From contig RDDY01000134.1 in NCBI GenBank assembly GCA_003852805.1, positions 1-20,119 on the forward strand: 20,119 bases of DNA, read 5' to 3'. This document shows, piece after piece, positions 7,863-15,461 of the stretch (within the stretch, counting starts at the first letter, position 1; each line of letters opens with the position of its first letter). Made by a program: the position numbers and the translations under genes. This stretch comes from Chryseobacterium sp. Lineage in GTDB: Bacteria; Bacteroidota; Bacteroidia; Flavobacteriales; Weeksellaceae. The notes under the pieces are model-generated. The model was not told the origin of the DNA, ran no database searches, and saw only the letters and a program-made list of their open reading frames with translations.

Positions 7863-8030
7863 CATATCAGTGAGAAGTGAGAAGAGATCAGTGAGCGGTG
7901 AGAAAAGATCACAGATCGTTCATCATTCATCACTCATCACTCATCACTCATCACTCATCACTCATCACACATCACACATCACCAATCACCAACCACCAAT
8001 CACAGATTGCACACGGTACATCGTACATCG
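7863..8030. repeat. Array of 7-bp units in one register (about 24 units)
   Basis: Reading from 7863 in steps of seven gives catatca, gtgagaa twice, gagatca, gtgagcg, gtgagaa, aagatca, cagatcg, ttcatca twice, ctcatca five times (7933-7967), cacatca twice, ccaatca, ccaacca, ccaatca, then two less similar units, and finally tacatcg twice (8017-8030). The left block is dominated by GTGA and the right block by TCA(C), so the halves are partly complementary and could fold back. The five identical copies in the centre can gain or lose units by strand slippage. Arrays of this general kind occur between genes in other Bacteroidota by my recollection, but I cannot verify that here. Confidence 0.85.
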
Positions 8031-8052
8031 TACTACTTTCATTTTTTGTCAG

Positions 8053-8060
8053 TATTTTTG
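8053..8060 (+). promoter_or_regulatory. Candidate -7 box (TATTTTTG) for the signalling operon
   Basis: TATTTTTG matches the Bacteroidota -7 consensus TAnnTTTG and lies 43 bp before the kinase ATG at 8104. No TTTG is found 19-21 bp upstream, so only half of the promoter is supported. Confidence 0.35.
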
Positions 8061-8103
8061 GGAGTTTAAAAATTGCGGGACTTCTGCAATCATCCATTAT
8101 TCT

Positions 8104-9573
8104 ATGATTTTAATTGTTGACGACAATCAAAACAACCTCTATTCTCTCAAGAAATTGCTGGAGTCGCAGGACTTTGAAGTCGATACGGCCGGATCGGGCG
8201 AAGAGGCGCTTGTAAAGGCGTTGCAGAACCAATACGGCCTCATCATCTTAGACGTACAGATGCCCGACATGGACGGTTTTGAGGTGGCGGAAACCTTTGC
8301 CGGTTACAGCCGCACAAAGGAAATTCCCATCATCTTTCTGTCGGCCGTCAATACCGAGAAACGTTTCATCACGCGCGGATATGCCTCCGGAGGATCGGAC
8401 TACGTGACCAAACCCATCGATCCCGACATCTTGCTGCTGAAGGTAAAAACCTTCTACGATCTACACGAGCAAAGCCGTGCGATGAAAAGAACGCAGCAAA
8501 ACCTGGAGCGCGAGGTGCAAGGCAGAAAAGCCGAGCAGATCACTCTTCGGTCCAAAGTAAATCATTTCCACTTGTTGTTGGAAGGACTGCCGCAGATAGC
8601 CTTCACGGCAGACGAAAACGGAGAGATCGATTTCGTCAACGGACGATGGTTCCAATACTCGCCGTCCGAGCGCCGCTTCCCCGCCACGGGACCGGAAGAT
8701 TCGGACATTCGCGAAGAGTTTGAACGGTGCAGAAAGGATGGCCTGCCGCTGGACTTGGAAGTTCAAATCCAAAACAGAAGTACCGGCGAATACCGCTACC
8801 ACTTGCTCCGCGTCTCGCCTGTCTACGAAAACGGCAGTATCAAAAACTGGATCGGGACGTTTACCGATATCGACGATCAGAAGAAGGTGGAAAAAGAAAA
8901 GGACGAATTTTTAAGCATCGCCAGCCACGAACTGAAAACTCCGCTGACCAGCATCAAGGCGTACATCCAGCTGTTGGAACGAAAACTAAAACTGGACAAA
9001 GACAGCAAAGAAGCGGGCTACGTAAGCAAAGTCCAAGATCAGGTGGAAAAGCTCAACACGCTGATTACCGATCTGCTGGACGTTTCCAAAATAGAAAACG
9101 GCAAGCTGAAGATAAACAAACTGCCGACCGACCCCGATGCGGTTATCAACAACGCCATAGAAAGCATTTTACAAACGCACGATGAAGACCGCGTGAAGAT
9201 TGAACGGCATGGCCCGAAGCCCGAAATCCTGATTCCGTTGGACGCCATCAGGATCGAGCAAGTGTTGATCAATTTCTTGACAAACGCCATCAAATATTCC
9301 CCCGAGAATCAGCAAGTTATTGTAACCACCTTTGTAGACGACCATGAAATGAAAGTCAGCGTTACGGATTTCGGTATCGGCATTCCCGAGCATAAACAAG
9401 AAGCTGTTTTCGATAAGTTTTACCGCGCCGAAGATTCGTCTTTGCAGTTTCAGGGCATGGGCATCGGCCTTTATATCTGTTCCGAGATCATTAAACAGCA
9501 CCGCGGCACCATAGGCGTATCCAGCAAACCCGGGGAAGGATCAACTTTTTATTTTACTCTACCGCTAAATTAA
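8104..9573 (+). CDS. Histidine kinase with N-terminal receiver and PAS domain (REC-PAS-HisKA-HATPase)
   Basis: 489 residues, cytoplasmic. The receiver (1-120) is complete: Asp6/Asp7, phospho-acceptor Asp50 (LIILDVQMPDMDG) and Lys103 (VTKPID). A short helical linker precedes a PAS-like domain (about 150-262), then HisKA with ASHELKTPLTS (His275), and HATPase_c with Asn390/Asn394, DFGIGI (422-427) and GMGIGLYI (451-458). An upstream in-frame extension to 7870 only translates the 7-bp repeat array, and ATG at 8104 starts directly at the first receiver strand (MILIVDD), which fixes the start. A kinase controlled by its own N-terminal receiver usually takes phosphate from another kinase, and the large hybrid kinase 4 bp downstream is the obvious partner. 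Known families with this plan act in phosphorelays; the output is not in this window. Confidence 0.93.
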   Translation: MILIVDDNQNNLYSLKKLLESQDFEVDTAGSGEEALVKALQNQYGLIILDVQMPDMDGFEVAETFAGYSRTKEIPIIFLSAVNTEKRFITRGYASGGSDYVTKPIDPDILLLKVKTFYDLHEQSRAMKRTQQNLEREVQGRKAEQITLRSKVNHFHLLLEGLPQIAFTADENGEIDFVNGRWFQYSPSERRFPATGPEDSDIREEFERCRKDGLPLDLEVQIQNRSTGEYRYHLLRVSPVYENGSIKNWIGTFTDIDDQKKVEKEKDEFLSIASHELKTPLTSIKAYIQLLERKLKLDKDSKEAGYVSKVQDQVEKLNTLITDLLDVSKIENGKLKINKLPTDPDAVINNAIESILQTHDEDRVKIERHGPKPEILIPLDAIRIEQVLINFLTNAIKYSPENQQVIVTTFVDDHEMKVSVTDFGIGIPEHKQEAVFDKFYRAEDSSLQFQGMGIGLYICSEIIKQHRGTIGVSSKPGEGSTFYFTLPLN

Positions 9574-9577
9574 CCTT

Positions 9578-12500
9578 ATGCCGAAACAAATAATCAGAAA
9601 TCTACAGTACGGCGTAGGACTCTCGTTACTGTTCCTTATCGCCAGTTCCGTCATGTCTTACCTCAGCATCCAAAATCAGCTGAAGGATCGTGAAAATCTG
9701 TCGAATACCCGAAAATCCATCGGTGCCGTAAAAGACGTTATAGTTGCATTGGTAGATGCCGAAACAGGCATCCGCGGTTTTCAGATCACGGGACGCGAGA
9801 CTTTCTTGGAGCCTTACAATCGAGCTACCCGCGATATTCCGAAGCTGATATCCAATGCAAAAGCTACCGCCGGAGACGAGATGCATCAAATCTCTCGCCT
9901 CGACAACCTTGAGCAGTCGGTAGAGATTACCCTGACAGACCTTCGTCAATTTGCCGACAACAGAAGAAACGGCCGAGCGATGACAGAAGCGCAAATGATG
10001 GCCGGCAAGGCGAATATGGATAAGAGCCGCCAAATAGCCCGCGACTTTGTTGCTTACGAAGAAGGCCAATTGGAGCACGAAACCACGGCGCTCAACCGTT
10101 CCACCACCACCACGGTGTTGTTCATCATATTCTCTGCCCTGACGGCTGTTGCAGTCTCTGTTTTCTTCTACAACAGATTGCGCAAAGATTTGATACGCAG
10201 AGATCTGTTGGAGCGCGAACTGAAGGCCAAAGATTTGGAGATCCGCCGACGCGTAAGTGCCATTCAGCAAGTTGCCAACCGCGTGGCTGCCGGAGATTAC
10301 AGCCAAAAGGCCGCAGATTCTGCACAGGACGATTTGGGTGAATTGGCAGAAGCCCTCAACAATATGACCGATTCTCTAAAACAATCGTTTGACAAAATCA
10401 ACCGCAGTGATTGGCAGCAGAAAGGCTTGGCCTTGCTTAACGAATCGCTGGTGGGCAATAAAACCGTAAAGGCCATTGTTACCAACTCGCTTCGTCATTT
10501 GGTAGATTATGCAGGCTGTACCAACGGAGCCATTTATCTGGCCGATGACGGACTGTTGCAATTGACGGGTGCAGTAGGTTTGGAGAAAAACATGAAGAGC
10601 AGCTTCGCACCCGGCGAAGGCATGGTAGGCGAATCTTTTGTCCGACAGGAAATGCAACTGCACAATGATCTGCGCAGCGACAATTACGCCGTCAGCTTTG
10701 TCAGTGGCAGCGTGTATCTGAACGGCATTGTGCTGCTCCCCATCCACAGCGGAGATCAGCCGCTGGGCGTACTGGAGCTGGGTTCTACCGCCAATATCAG
10801 CGCGGATCAAGTGGAATTCTTCAAAGAAAGCAGTCGCAATATCGCGGTAGCCGTGGGCGCAGCGCGCAGCCGAGAGCAAGAGCAACGTTTGTTCGAAGAA
10901 ACCCAAGCGCAAGCGGAGGAACTTCAGGTGCAACACTCGGAATTGGAGAATCTGAATACCGAGCTGGAAGCCCAAACCCAAAAACTGCAAGCCTCTGAAG
11001 AAGAACTCAAGGTACAGCAAGAAGAGTTGATGCAGACCAACGCCGAGCTGGAAGAAAGGTCTAAACTGCTGGAGGAGAAAAACCTGATGATTGCCGAGCG
11101 CAACAAGGAGATCCAAAAGAAGGCCGAGGAACTGGCGCTGAGCACCAAATACAAATCGGAGTTTTTGGCCAATATGTCGCACGAGCTGCGCACGCCGCTG
11201 AACTCTATCCTGCTGCTCTCTCGACTGATGGCAGAAAATCCGGACGAAAATCTGAACGAAGACCAAGTTGAATCTGCCAAAGTGATTCAAAGCTCGGGGT
11301 CAAGTCTGTTGACGCTCATCGACGAGATCTTGGATTTGGCCAAAATAGAATCGGGCAAGATGGCACTGGAGTTCGACACGGTATCGATCGATGATGTAAT
11401 CAAGGATCTTGGAAACCTTTTCAATCCGTTAGTACAGGAAAAAGGATTGAAGTTCAATGTCGTTCAAGACGAAGAAACTCCCGACACCATCGAAACCGAC
11501 AGACTGCGACTGGATCAAGTGTTGCGCAATCTGATGTCCAACGCATTGAAATTTACGGAGCAAGGCAGCATCGATCTGAAGATCAAAAGTGATCCGAAAC
11601 ACGAGGGCCACTTAATCTTCAGCGTAAAAGATACGGGCATAGGAATCCCCGCCGATAAACAGAGAACTATTTTTGAAGCGTTTCAACAGGCCGACGGCAG
11701 CACGCGCCGCAAGTTTGGCGGAACAGGCTTGGGGCTTTCCATCAGCCGCGAGATCGCGAAACTGCTGGGCGGCGAACTGACCGTTGCCAGCCGGGTGGAC
11801 GAGGGCAGTGAGTTCTTCCTGAGCATTCCCGTCCGTGGCGTGCAGGTGCAAGATACGAGGACCCAAACCGATCAGGAATTGATTGAAACCATTCGGGAGG
11901 ACGTAGAAGAAATAGAACATATCATAGACGACACACCGATGCCCGCCAATGTGGTTACCGTGATTCCGGAAGAAGTAGCCGACGACCGCGAGGACATAGC
12001 CACAGGCGACAAGGTAATCTTGATCGTGGAAGACGACACCAACTTTGCGACGGCGCTACTCAAGTATGCGCACCTGCAACAGTACAAAGGCATCATAGTG
12101 GTACGCGGAGACCACGCACTTCCCGCCGCTATCAAATATCATCCGCTGGCCATTTTGTTGGATATTCAACTGCCGGTGAAAGACGGTTGGCAGGTGATGG
12201 ACGAACTTAAATCTCATCCGCAGACGCGCCACATTCCGGTTCACATGATGTCGTCATTGCACGTCAAGCAAGAGAGCCTGATGCGCGGCGCCATAGATTT
12301 CATCAACAAGCCCGTTGCGCTGGAGCAGATGTCAGCAGTTTTCAAAAAAATAGAAGACGCGCTGAGCAAAGGTCCGCACAGGGTTCTGATCGTTGAAGAA
12401 AATGCGATGCACGCCAGCGCACTCTCCTACTTCCTCAGCAACTTTGACATTTCGTCGAAAGTCGAGAACTCTGTGGAGGACAGTGTAAAAGCCCTGACCA

Positions 12501-13183
12501 CGGGTTCTGCCAATTGCGTTATTCTGAATATAGAAAGGCCGTCAGACAATAAATACACCGTCATAGAATCTATCAAGAGCAACGAGGGCTTGGAGAATCT
12601 GCCGATCATCATCTTTACGGGCCACCATCTTACTCGTGATGAAGAGTTGAAAATCAAGCAATATGCAGACTCCATCGTAGTGAAAACAGCACACTCTTAT
12701 CGCCGCATTCTGGACGAAGTGGGTCTGTTCCTGCACTTGGTGGAAGAGAAAAATACGGCGCAGAGCCCGCGAGCAAAAACGCTGGGATCGCTGACCGAAG
12801 TCTTGAGCGGCAAAAAAGTGTTGATAACCGATGACGATGCCCGAAACATCTTCTCACTGACCAAAACTTTGGAAAAACACAAGATGGAAGTGGTATTGGC
12901 CATGGACGGCAAACAAGCGCTGGAGCAGATGAAACAGCACCCCGACATAGATGTGGTGCTGATGGACATGATGATGCCCGAAATGGACGGTTACGAGACC
13001 ATCCGCGAGATAAGAAAGATGCCGAAGTACAACCGCTTGCCGATCATTGCCGTGACCGCAAAATCCATGCAGGGCGAGCGCGAAAAATGCATCACCGCCG
13101 GCGCATCGGATTATATTTCAAAACCTGTGGACATAGACCAACTGCTGTCTCTGCTGCGGGTCTGGTTATACGAAACCAAGTAA
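9578..13183 (+). CDS. Membrane hybrid histidine kinase CHASE3-HAMP-GAF-HisKA-HATPase-REC-REC-REC
   Basis: 1201 residues. Transmembrane helices at about 11-30 and 180-198 flank a helical CHASE3-type sensor (about 40-170, with the typical DAETGIRGFQITG at 60-72). HAMP (about 200-270), GAF (about 285-430) and a long Glu/Gln-rich coiled coil (about 430-525) follow. HisKA has ANMSHELRTPLNS (His535); HATPase_c has NLMSNALKF, DTGIGI (685-690) and GGTGLGL (714-720). Three receivers come last. The first is about 812-930 (Asp862, Lys911). The second is about 935-1050, with Asn984 where the phospho-acceptor Asp should be, while Lys1036 is kept. The third is about 1078-1198 (Asp1130, Lys1182). The gene starts 4 bp after the preceding kinase and ends 2 bp before a lone receiver gene. 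Multi-receiver CHASE3 kinases with neighbouring CheR/CheB genes are frequent in Bacteroidota; the ligand is unknown. Confidence 0.95.
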   Translation: MPKQIIRNLQYGVGLSLLFLIASSVMSYLSIQNQLKDRENLSNTRKSIGAVKDVIVALVDAETGIRGFQITGRETFLEPYNRATRDIPKLISNAKATAGDEMHQISRLDNLEQSVEITLTDLRQFADNRRNGRAMTEAQMMAGKANMDKSRQIARDFVAYEEGQLEHETTALNRSTTTTVLFIIFSALTAVAVSVFFYNRLRKDLIRRDLLERELKAKDLEIRRRVSAIQQVANRVAAGDYSQKAADSAQDDLGELAEALNNMTDSLKQSFDKINRSDWQQKGLALLNESLVGNKTVKAIVTNSLRHLVDYAGCTNGAIYLADDGLLQLTGAVGLEKNMKSSFAPGEGMVGESFVRQEMQLHNDLRSDNYAVSFVSGSVYLNGIVLLPIHSGDQPLGVLELGSTANISADQVEFFKESSRNIAVAVGAARSREQEQRLFEETQAQAEELQVQHSELENLNTELEAQTQKLQASEEELKVQQEELMQTNAELEERSKLLEEKNLMIAERNKEIQKKAEELALSTKYKSEFLANMSHELRTPLNSILLLSRLMAENPDENLNEDQVESAKVIQSSGSSLLTLIDEILDLAKIESGKMALEFDTVSIDDVIKDLGNLFNPLVQEKGLKFNVVQDEETPDTIETDRLRLDQVLRNLMSNALKFTEQGSIDLKIKSDPKHEGHLIFSVKDTGIGIPADKQRTIFEAFQQADGSTRRKFGGTGLGLSISREIAKLLGGELTVASRVDEGSEFFLSIPVRGVQVQDTRTQTDQELIETIREDVEEIEHIIDDTPMPANVVTVIPEEVADDREDIATGDKVILIVEDDTNFATALLKYAHLQQYKGIIVVRGDHALPAAIKYHPLAILLDIQLPVKDGWQVMDELKSHPQTRHIPVHMMSSLHVKQESLMRGAIDFINKPVALEQMSAVFKKIEDALSKGPHRVLIVEENAMHASALSYFLSNFDISSKVENSVEDSVKALTTGSANCVILNIERPSDNKYTVIESIKSNEGLENLPIIIFTGHHLTRDEELKIKQYADSIVVKTAHSYRRILDEVGLFLHLVEEKNTAQSPRAKTLGSLTEVLSGKKVLITDDDARNIFSLTKTLEKHKMEVVLAMDGKQALEQMKQHPDIDVVLMDMMMPEMDGYETIREIRKMPKYNRLPIIAVTAKSMQGEREKCITAGASDYISKPVDIDQLLSLLRVWLYETK

Positions 13184-13185
13184 AA

Positions 13186-13551
13186 ATGAAGAAAAAAATT
13201 CTGATCGTGGACGATGATCCGCGTAATATATTTGCACTGCGGCTCACCCTTCAGGCGCGCGGCTTTAAGGTAGTGAGCGCAACAAACGCCATGACGGCAT
13301 TGCAGTTGCTACAAGATGATCCTACCGAGACCCTTGTACTGATGGATATGATGATGCCCGAAATGGACGGTTACGAAGCGGTGGGCAAAATCCGCGACAA
13401 TGCTGTAACCGCAGCCGTTCCCGTGATTGCCGTAACGGCGCAGGCCATGCCCGAAGACAGAGAAAAATGTCTGGATGCCGGTGCTCAAGATTATGTAACC
13501 AAGCCGATAGATGTTGATCGACTGATAGAAGCTATTGAAAAGCTGTCGTAG
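13186..13551 (+). CDS. Single-domain response regulator (receiver only)
   Basis: 121 residues forming one receiver domain: acidic cluster Asp9-Asp11, phospho-acceptor Asp54 in LMDMMMPEMDGYE, Thr84 and Lys106 (VTKPID). No output domain follows. The start ATG at 13186 is 2 bp after the hybrid-kinase stop; longer in-frame starts overlap that gene and add no domain. Protein and DNA are very close to the third receiver of the preceding kinase: 36 of the 38 bases at 13339-13376 match 12959-12996 or differ by at most two positions. It therefore probably arose by copying that domain. Single receivers act as diffusible phosphate shuttles or sinks. The TAG stop directly abuts the cheR ATG, so translational coupling is likely. 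Confidence 0.93.
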   Translation: MKKKILIVDDDPRNIFALRLTLQARGFKVVSATNAMTALQLLQDDPTETLVLMDMMMPEMDGYEAVGKIRDNAVTAAVPVIAVTAQAMPEDREKCLDAGAQDYVTKPIDVDRLIEAIEKLS

Positions 13552-14382
13552 ATGTTGGAGCCGACAATTGTGAAAGATGAAGAGGTAGAACAGCTGATCC
13601 GCGATGTGTATGAGCGTTACGGCTACGACTTTTCGCAATACAGCCGAGCGTCTTTCAAAAGAAGAGTCAACCGCATCTGCGTGATCGATAAGTTTCCGGG
13701 CTTTGCCGAGTTACGGTACCGCATTCTGAATGATGCCGACTATCTGCGTCACTTTATAGAGGAAATCACCGTAAATGTTACGGAGATGTTCCGCGATCCT
13801 TATTTTTTCAAGGCGTTGCGCGAAGACATTATCCCACAATTGGGCACCTATCCGCTCATCCGTATTTGGGTGGCAGGCTGCTCCACGGGAGAGGAAGCCT
13901 ACTCGATAGCCATTTTGCTGAAGGAAGCGGGTCTTTACCACAAATCACTGATTTACGGCACAGACATCAATCCCTCAGTCTTGGAAACCGCGCGGGCAGG
14001 CGTCTTTCCGCTTCAGCAGATGAAAGCTTACTCAGAGAACTACATCCTCTCGGGAGGAAAGAAAGATTTTTCAGACTATTATACGGCCAACTACGACAGC
14101 GCAAAGTTTGATGAAAGTCTCAAGCAAAAGCTGATTTTGTCGACACACAATTTGGCGGCCGACAGCTCATTCAACAGTTTCCAATTAATCATCTGCCGCA
14201 ATGTTCTCATTTACTTTGAGAAAACCCTTCAGGAGCAAGTGTTCCGTCTGTTCGACAACAGTCTGGAGCCGCTCGGTTATTTAGCTTTGGGCTCGAAAGA
14301 GACCTTGCGCTTTTCAAGGCTCAGCGCTCATTATCAACAAGTTGGCGATCAACGGATTTGGAAGAAAATAGATGCGCGATAA
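13552..14382 (+). CDS. cheR: CheR-type SAM-dependent protein-glutamate methyltransferase
   Basis: 276 residues, the normal length for CheR. The N-terminal helical domain (about 8-70) is followed by the Rossmann-type methyltransferase domain. Motifs are NVTEMFRDP (75-83, canonical NxTxFFRdp), AGCSTGEEAYS (108-118, SAM binding), GTDIN (136-140) and CRNVLIYF (215-222). In chemotaxis, CheR methylates glutamates on the coiled coil of methyl-accepting receptors. No such receptor, CheA or CheW is encoded here, so the substrate is open; the Glu/Gln-rich coiled coil of the adjacent hybrid kinase is a candidate by context. The ATG follows the preceding stop without a gap, and the 3' end overlaps or touches the cheB start. 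Confidence 0.95.
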   Translation: MLEPTIVKDEEVEQLIRDVYERYGYDFSQYSRASFKRRVNRICVIDKFPGFAELRYRILNDADYLRHFIEEITVNVTEMFRDPYFFKALREDIIPQLGTYPLIRIWVAGCSTGEEAYSIAILLKEAGLYHKSLIYGTDINPSVLETARAGVFPLQQMKAYSENYILSGGKKDFSDYYTANYDSAKFDESLKQKLILSTHNLAADSSFNSFQLIICRNVLIYFEKTLQEQVFRLFDNSLEPLGYLALGSKETLRFSRLSAHYQQVGDQRIWKKIDAR

Positions 14383-14956
14383 GATGGCAAGCCAAAACAC
14401 AAATACGGAATTGGTAATTATCGGTGGCTCCGCCGGCAGCCTCCAAGTTATATTGGATATGCTCCGCCGACTCAGGCCGAAACTCGGTTTTCCCATCATA
14501 TTGGTCCTACATCGCAAAGCTCAGACGCCCGGTGTTTTGCCTTTACTGTTGGAACAATTATCTCCAATGAAAGTGGCAGAGTTGGAAGACAAGACCGACC
14601 TTCTTCCCGACGTTTTATATATCGCGCCGGCAGACTATCATCTCTTGTTCGAAGACAAAACGCTCGTCTCGTTAGACGGCTCAGAAAAAGTGCATTACTC
14701 GCGTCCTTCCATCGACGTGTGCTTTCAATCCGCTGCCGAGGCCTTTGGCAAAGGTCTTGTAGGAGTGTTGCTTTCCGGCGCCAACGCAGACGGTGTGGAA
14801 GGCTTGAAGGATATCAGGCGTTCGGGCGGAACCGCTTGGGTCCAAGATCCGCTGACTGCCGAGGTAGACTATATGCCTCGTTTGGCCATAGATAACGGCG
14901 CCTACGACAAAATTTTCAATCCCACAGAACTTGCAGAACTTATCAACTCTTTATAA
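14372..14956 (+). CDS. cheB: CheB-type methylesterase catalytic domain without receiver
   Basis: 194 residues, equal to the catalytic half of CheB. The likely triad is Ser20 (IIGGSAGS), His47 (LVLHRKA) and Asp140 (LSGANADG); RPSIDVCF (111-118) and the AWVQDP segment are also typical. Full CheB proteins have about 350 residues with an N-terminal receiver that restrains the esterase; that part is absent. Two starts are possible. ATG 14372 overlaps the cheR end by 11 bp. ATG 14384 (MASQNTN) lies 1 bp after the cheR stop and leaves all motifs intact. It removes methyl groups added by CheR. The lone receiver gene 19 bp downstream may supply the missing regulatory half in trans; this is an inference. 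Confidence 0.94.
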   Translation: MRDKMASQNTNTELVIIGGSAGSLQVILDMLRRLRPKLGFPIILVLHRKAQTPGVLPLLLEQLSPMKVAELEDKTDLLPDVLYIAPADYHLLFEDKTLVSLDGSEKVHYSRPSIDVCFQSAAEAFGKGLVGVLLSGANADGVEGLKDIRRSGGTAWVQDPLTAEVDYMPRLAIDNGAYDKIFNPTELAELINSL

Positions 14957-14975
14957 TCCGACCTGTACCTCAGCC

Positions 14976-15350
14976 ATGAACAGCAGAAAAATTCTAATCT
15001 TTGATGACGACGCGACAATTTTGGAAGTACTGGGAATCATTTTTGACGAGGCGGGCTATGAGGTAAAAATCTCCGAAACTTCTCACGATATATTGGAAAA
15101 AGTGTCCGCTTTCCGGCCCGATGTTATCTTGATGGACAACTGGATTCCCGACATCGGTGGCGTAGAAGCCACTCGCCTGCTCAAGAGCAGTGAAGAATTC
15201 AGTAACGTTCCCGTGATCTACATAACAGCCAACAACGATATTGCCGCATTGGCAGAAGAAGCCGGCGCAGATGATTACGTGGCCAAGCCGTTTGACATAG
15301 ACGAACTGGAAACCAAAGTGGCGGCCTTGACGGGGCAAGGCGGGGAATAA
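14976..15350 (+). CDS. Single-domain response regulator (receiver only)
   Basis: 124 residues: Asp10-Asp12 acidic pocket, phospho-acceptor Asp54 (LMDNWIPDIGG), Thr84 (YITANND) and Lys104 (VAKPFD). ATG at 14976 begins just before the first strand (RKILIFDDD). An upstream in-frame start at 14931 would overlap cheB and add 15 residues of no apparent value. It is the last gene of the signalling operon. The sequence is clearly different from the lone receiver at 13186, so the two probably serve different partners. Confidence 0.92.
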   Translation: MNSRKILIFDDDATILEVLGIIFDEAGYEVKISETSHDILEKVSAFRPDVILMDNWIPDIGGVEATRLLKSSEEFSNVPVIYITANNDIAALAEEAGADDYVAKPFDIDELETKVAALTGQGGE

Positions 15351-15461
15351 CAGTTTCGTTTTTTCAGCGTTTGACAATTACCGATAAGACCTAACACCGC
15401 ATTCGACACGTCCTATTTTGCGGAACACTTGTTGCAATCTTCATCATTAAATTTTTACCGA

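Larger units (their letters stand above)
7733..8103. other. Divergent intergenic region between fibre operon and signalling operon
   Basis: 371 bp without a supported gene separate the pilin-like start (minus strand) from the REC-PAS kinase start (plus strand). The region holds an A+T-rich leader next to the pilin gene, a 6-bp inverted repeat, the octamer GTTTGTTG twice 50 bp apart (7801 and 7851), a long array of 7-bp units, and a -7-like box near 8053. Open frames crossing it in both directions are upstream extensions of the two genes and encode only low-complexity sequence. I found no convincing complete promoter (TTTG plus TAnnTTTG at 19-21 bp) for the pilin gene. The nearest hexamer resembling a -7 box is GATATTTG on the minus strand around 7780, with one mismatch. 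Confidence 0.7.

Noticed and set aside
7863..8030. CRISPR array
   Set aside because: Units are 7 bp without unique spacers and there are no cas genes nearby; it is a short tandem repeat.
10376..11290. Minus-strand open frame of 304 codons
   Set aside because: It is the antisense shadow of the coiled coil and GAF of the large kinase; its Phe/Leu-rich composition is what antisense of Glu/Gln/Lys codons gives.
15351..15461. Complete promoter before the DJ-1 family gene
   Set aside because: TTTG at 15370 and TATTTTG at 15414 are 40 bp apart and the second is one base short of the consensus, so they do not form a standard pair.
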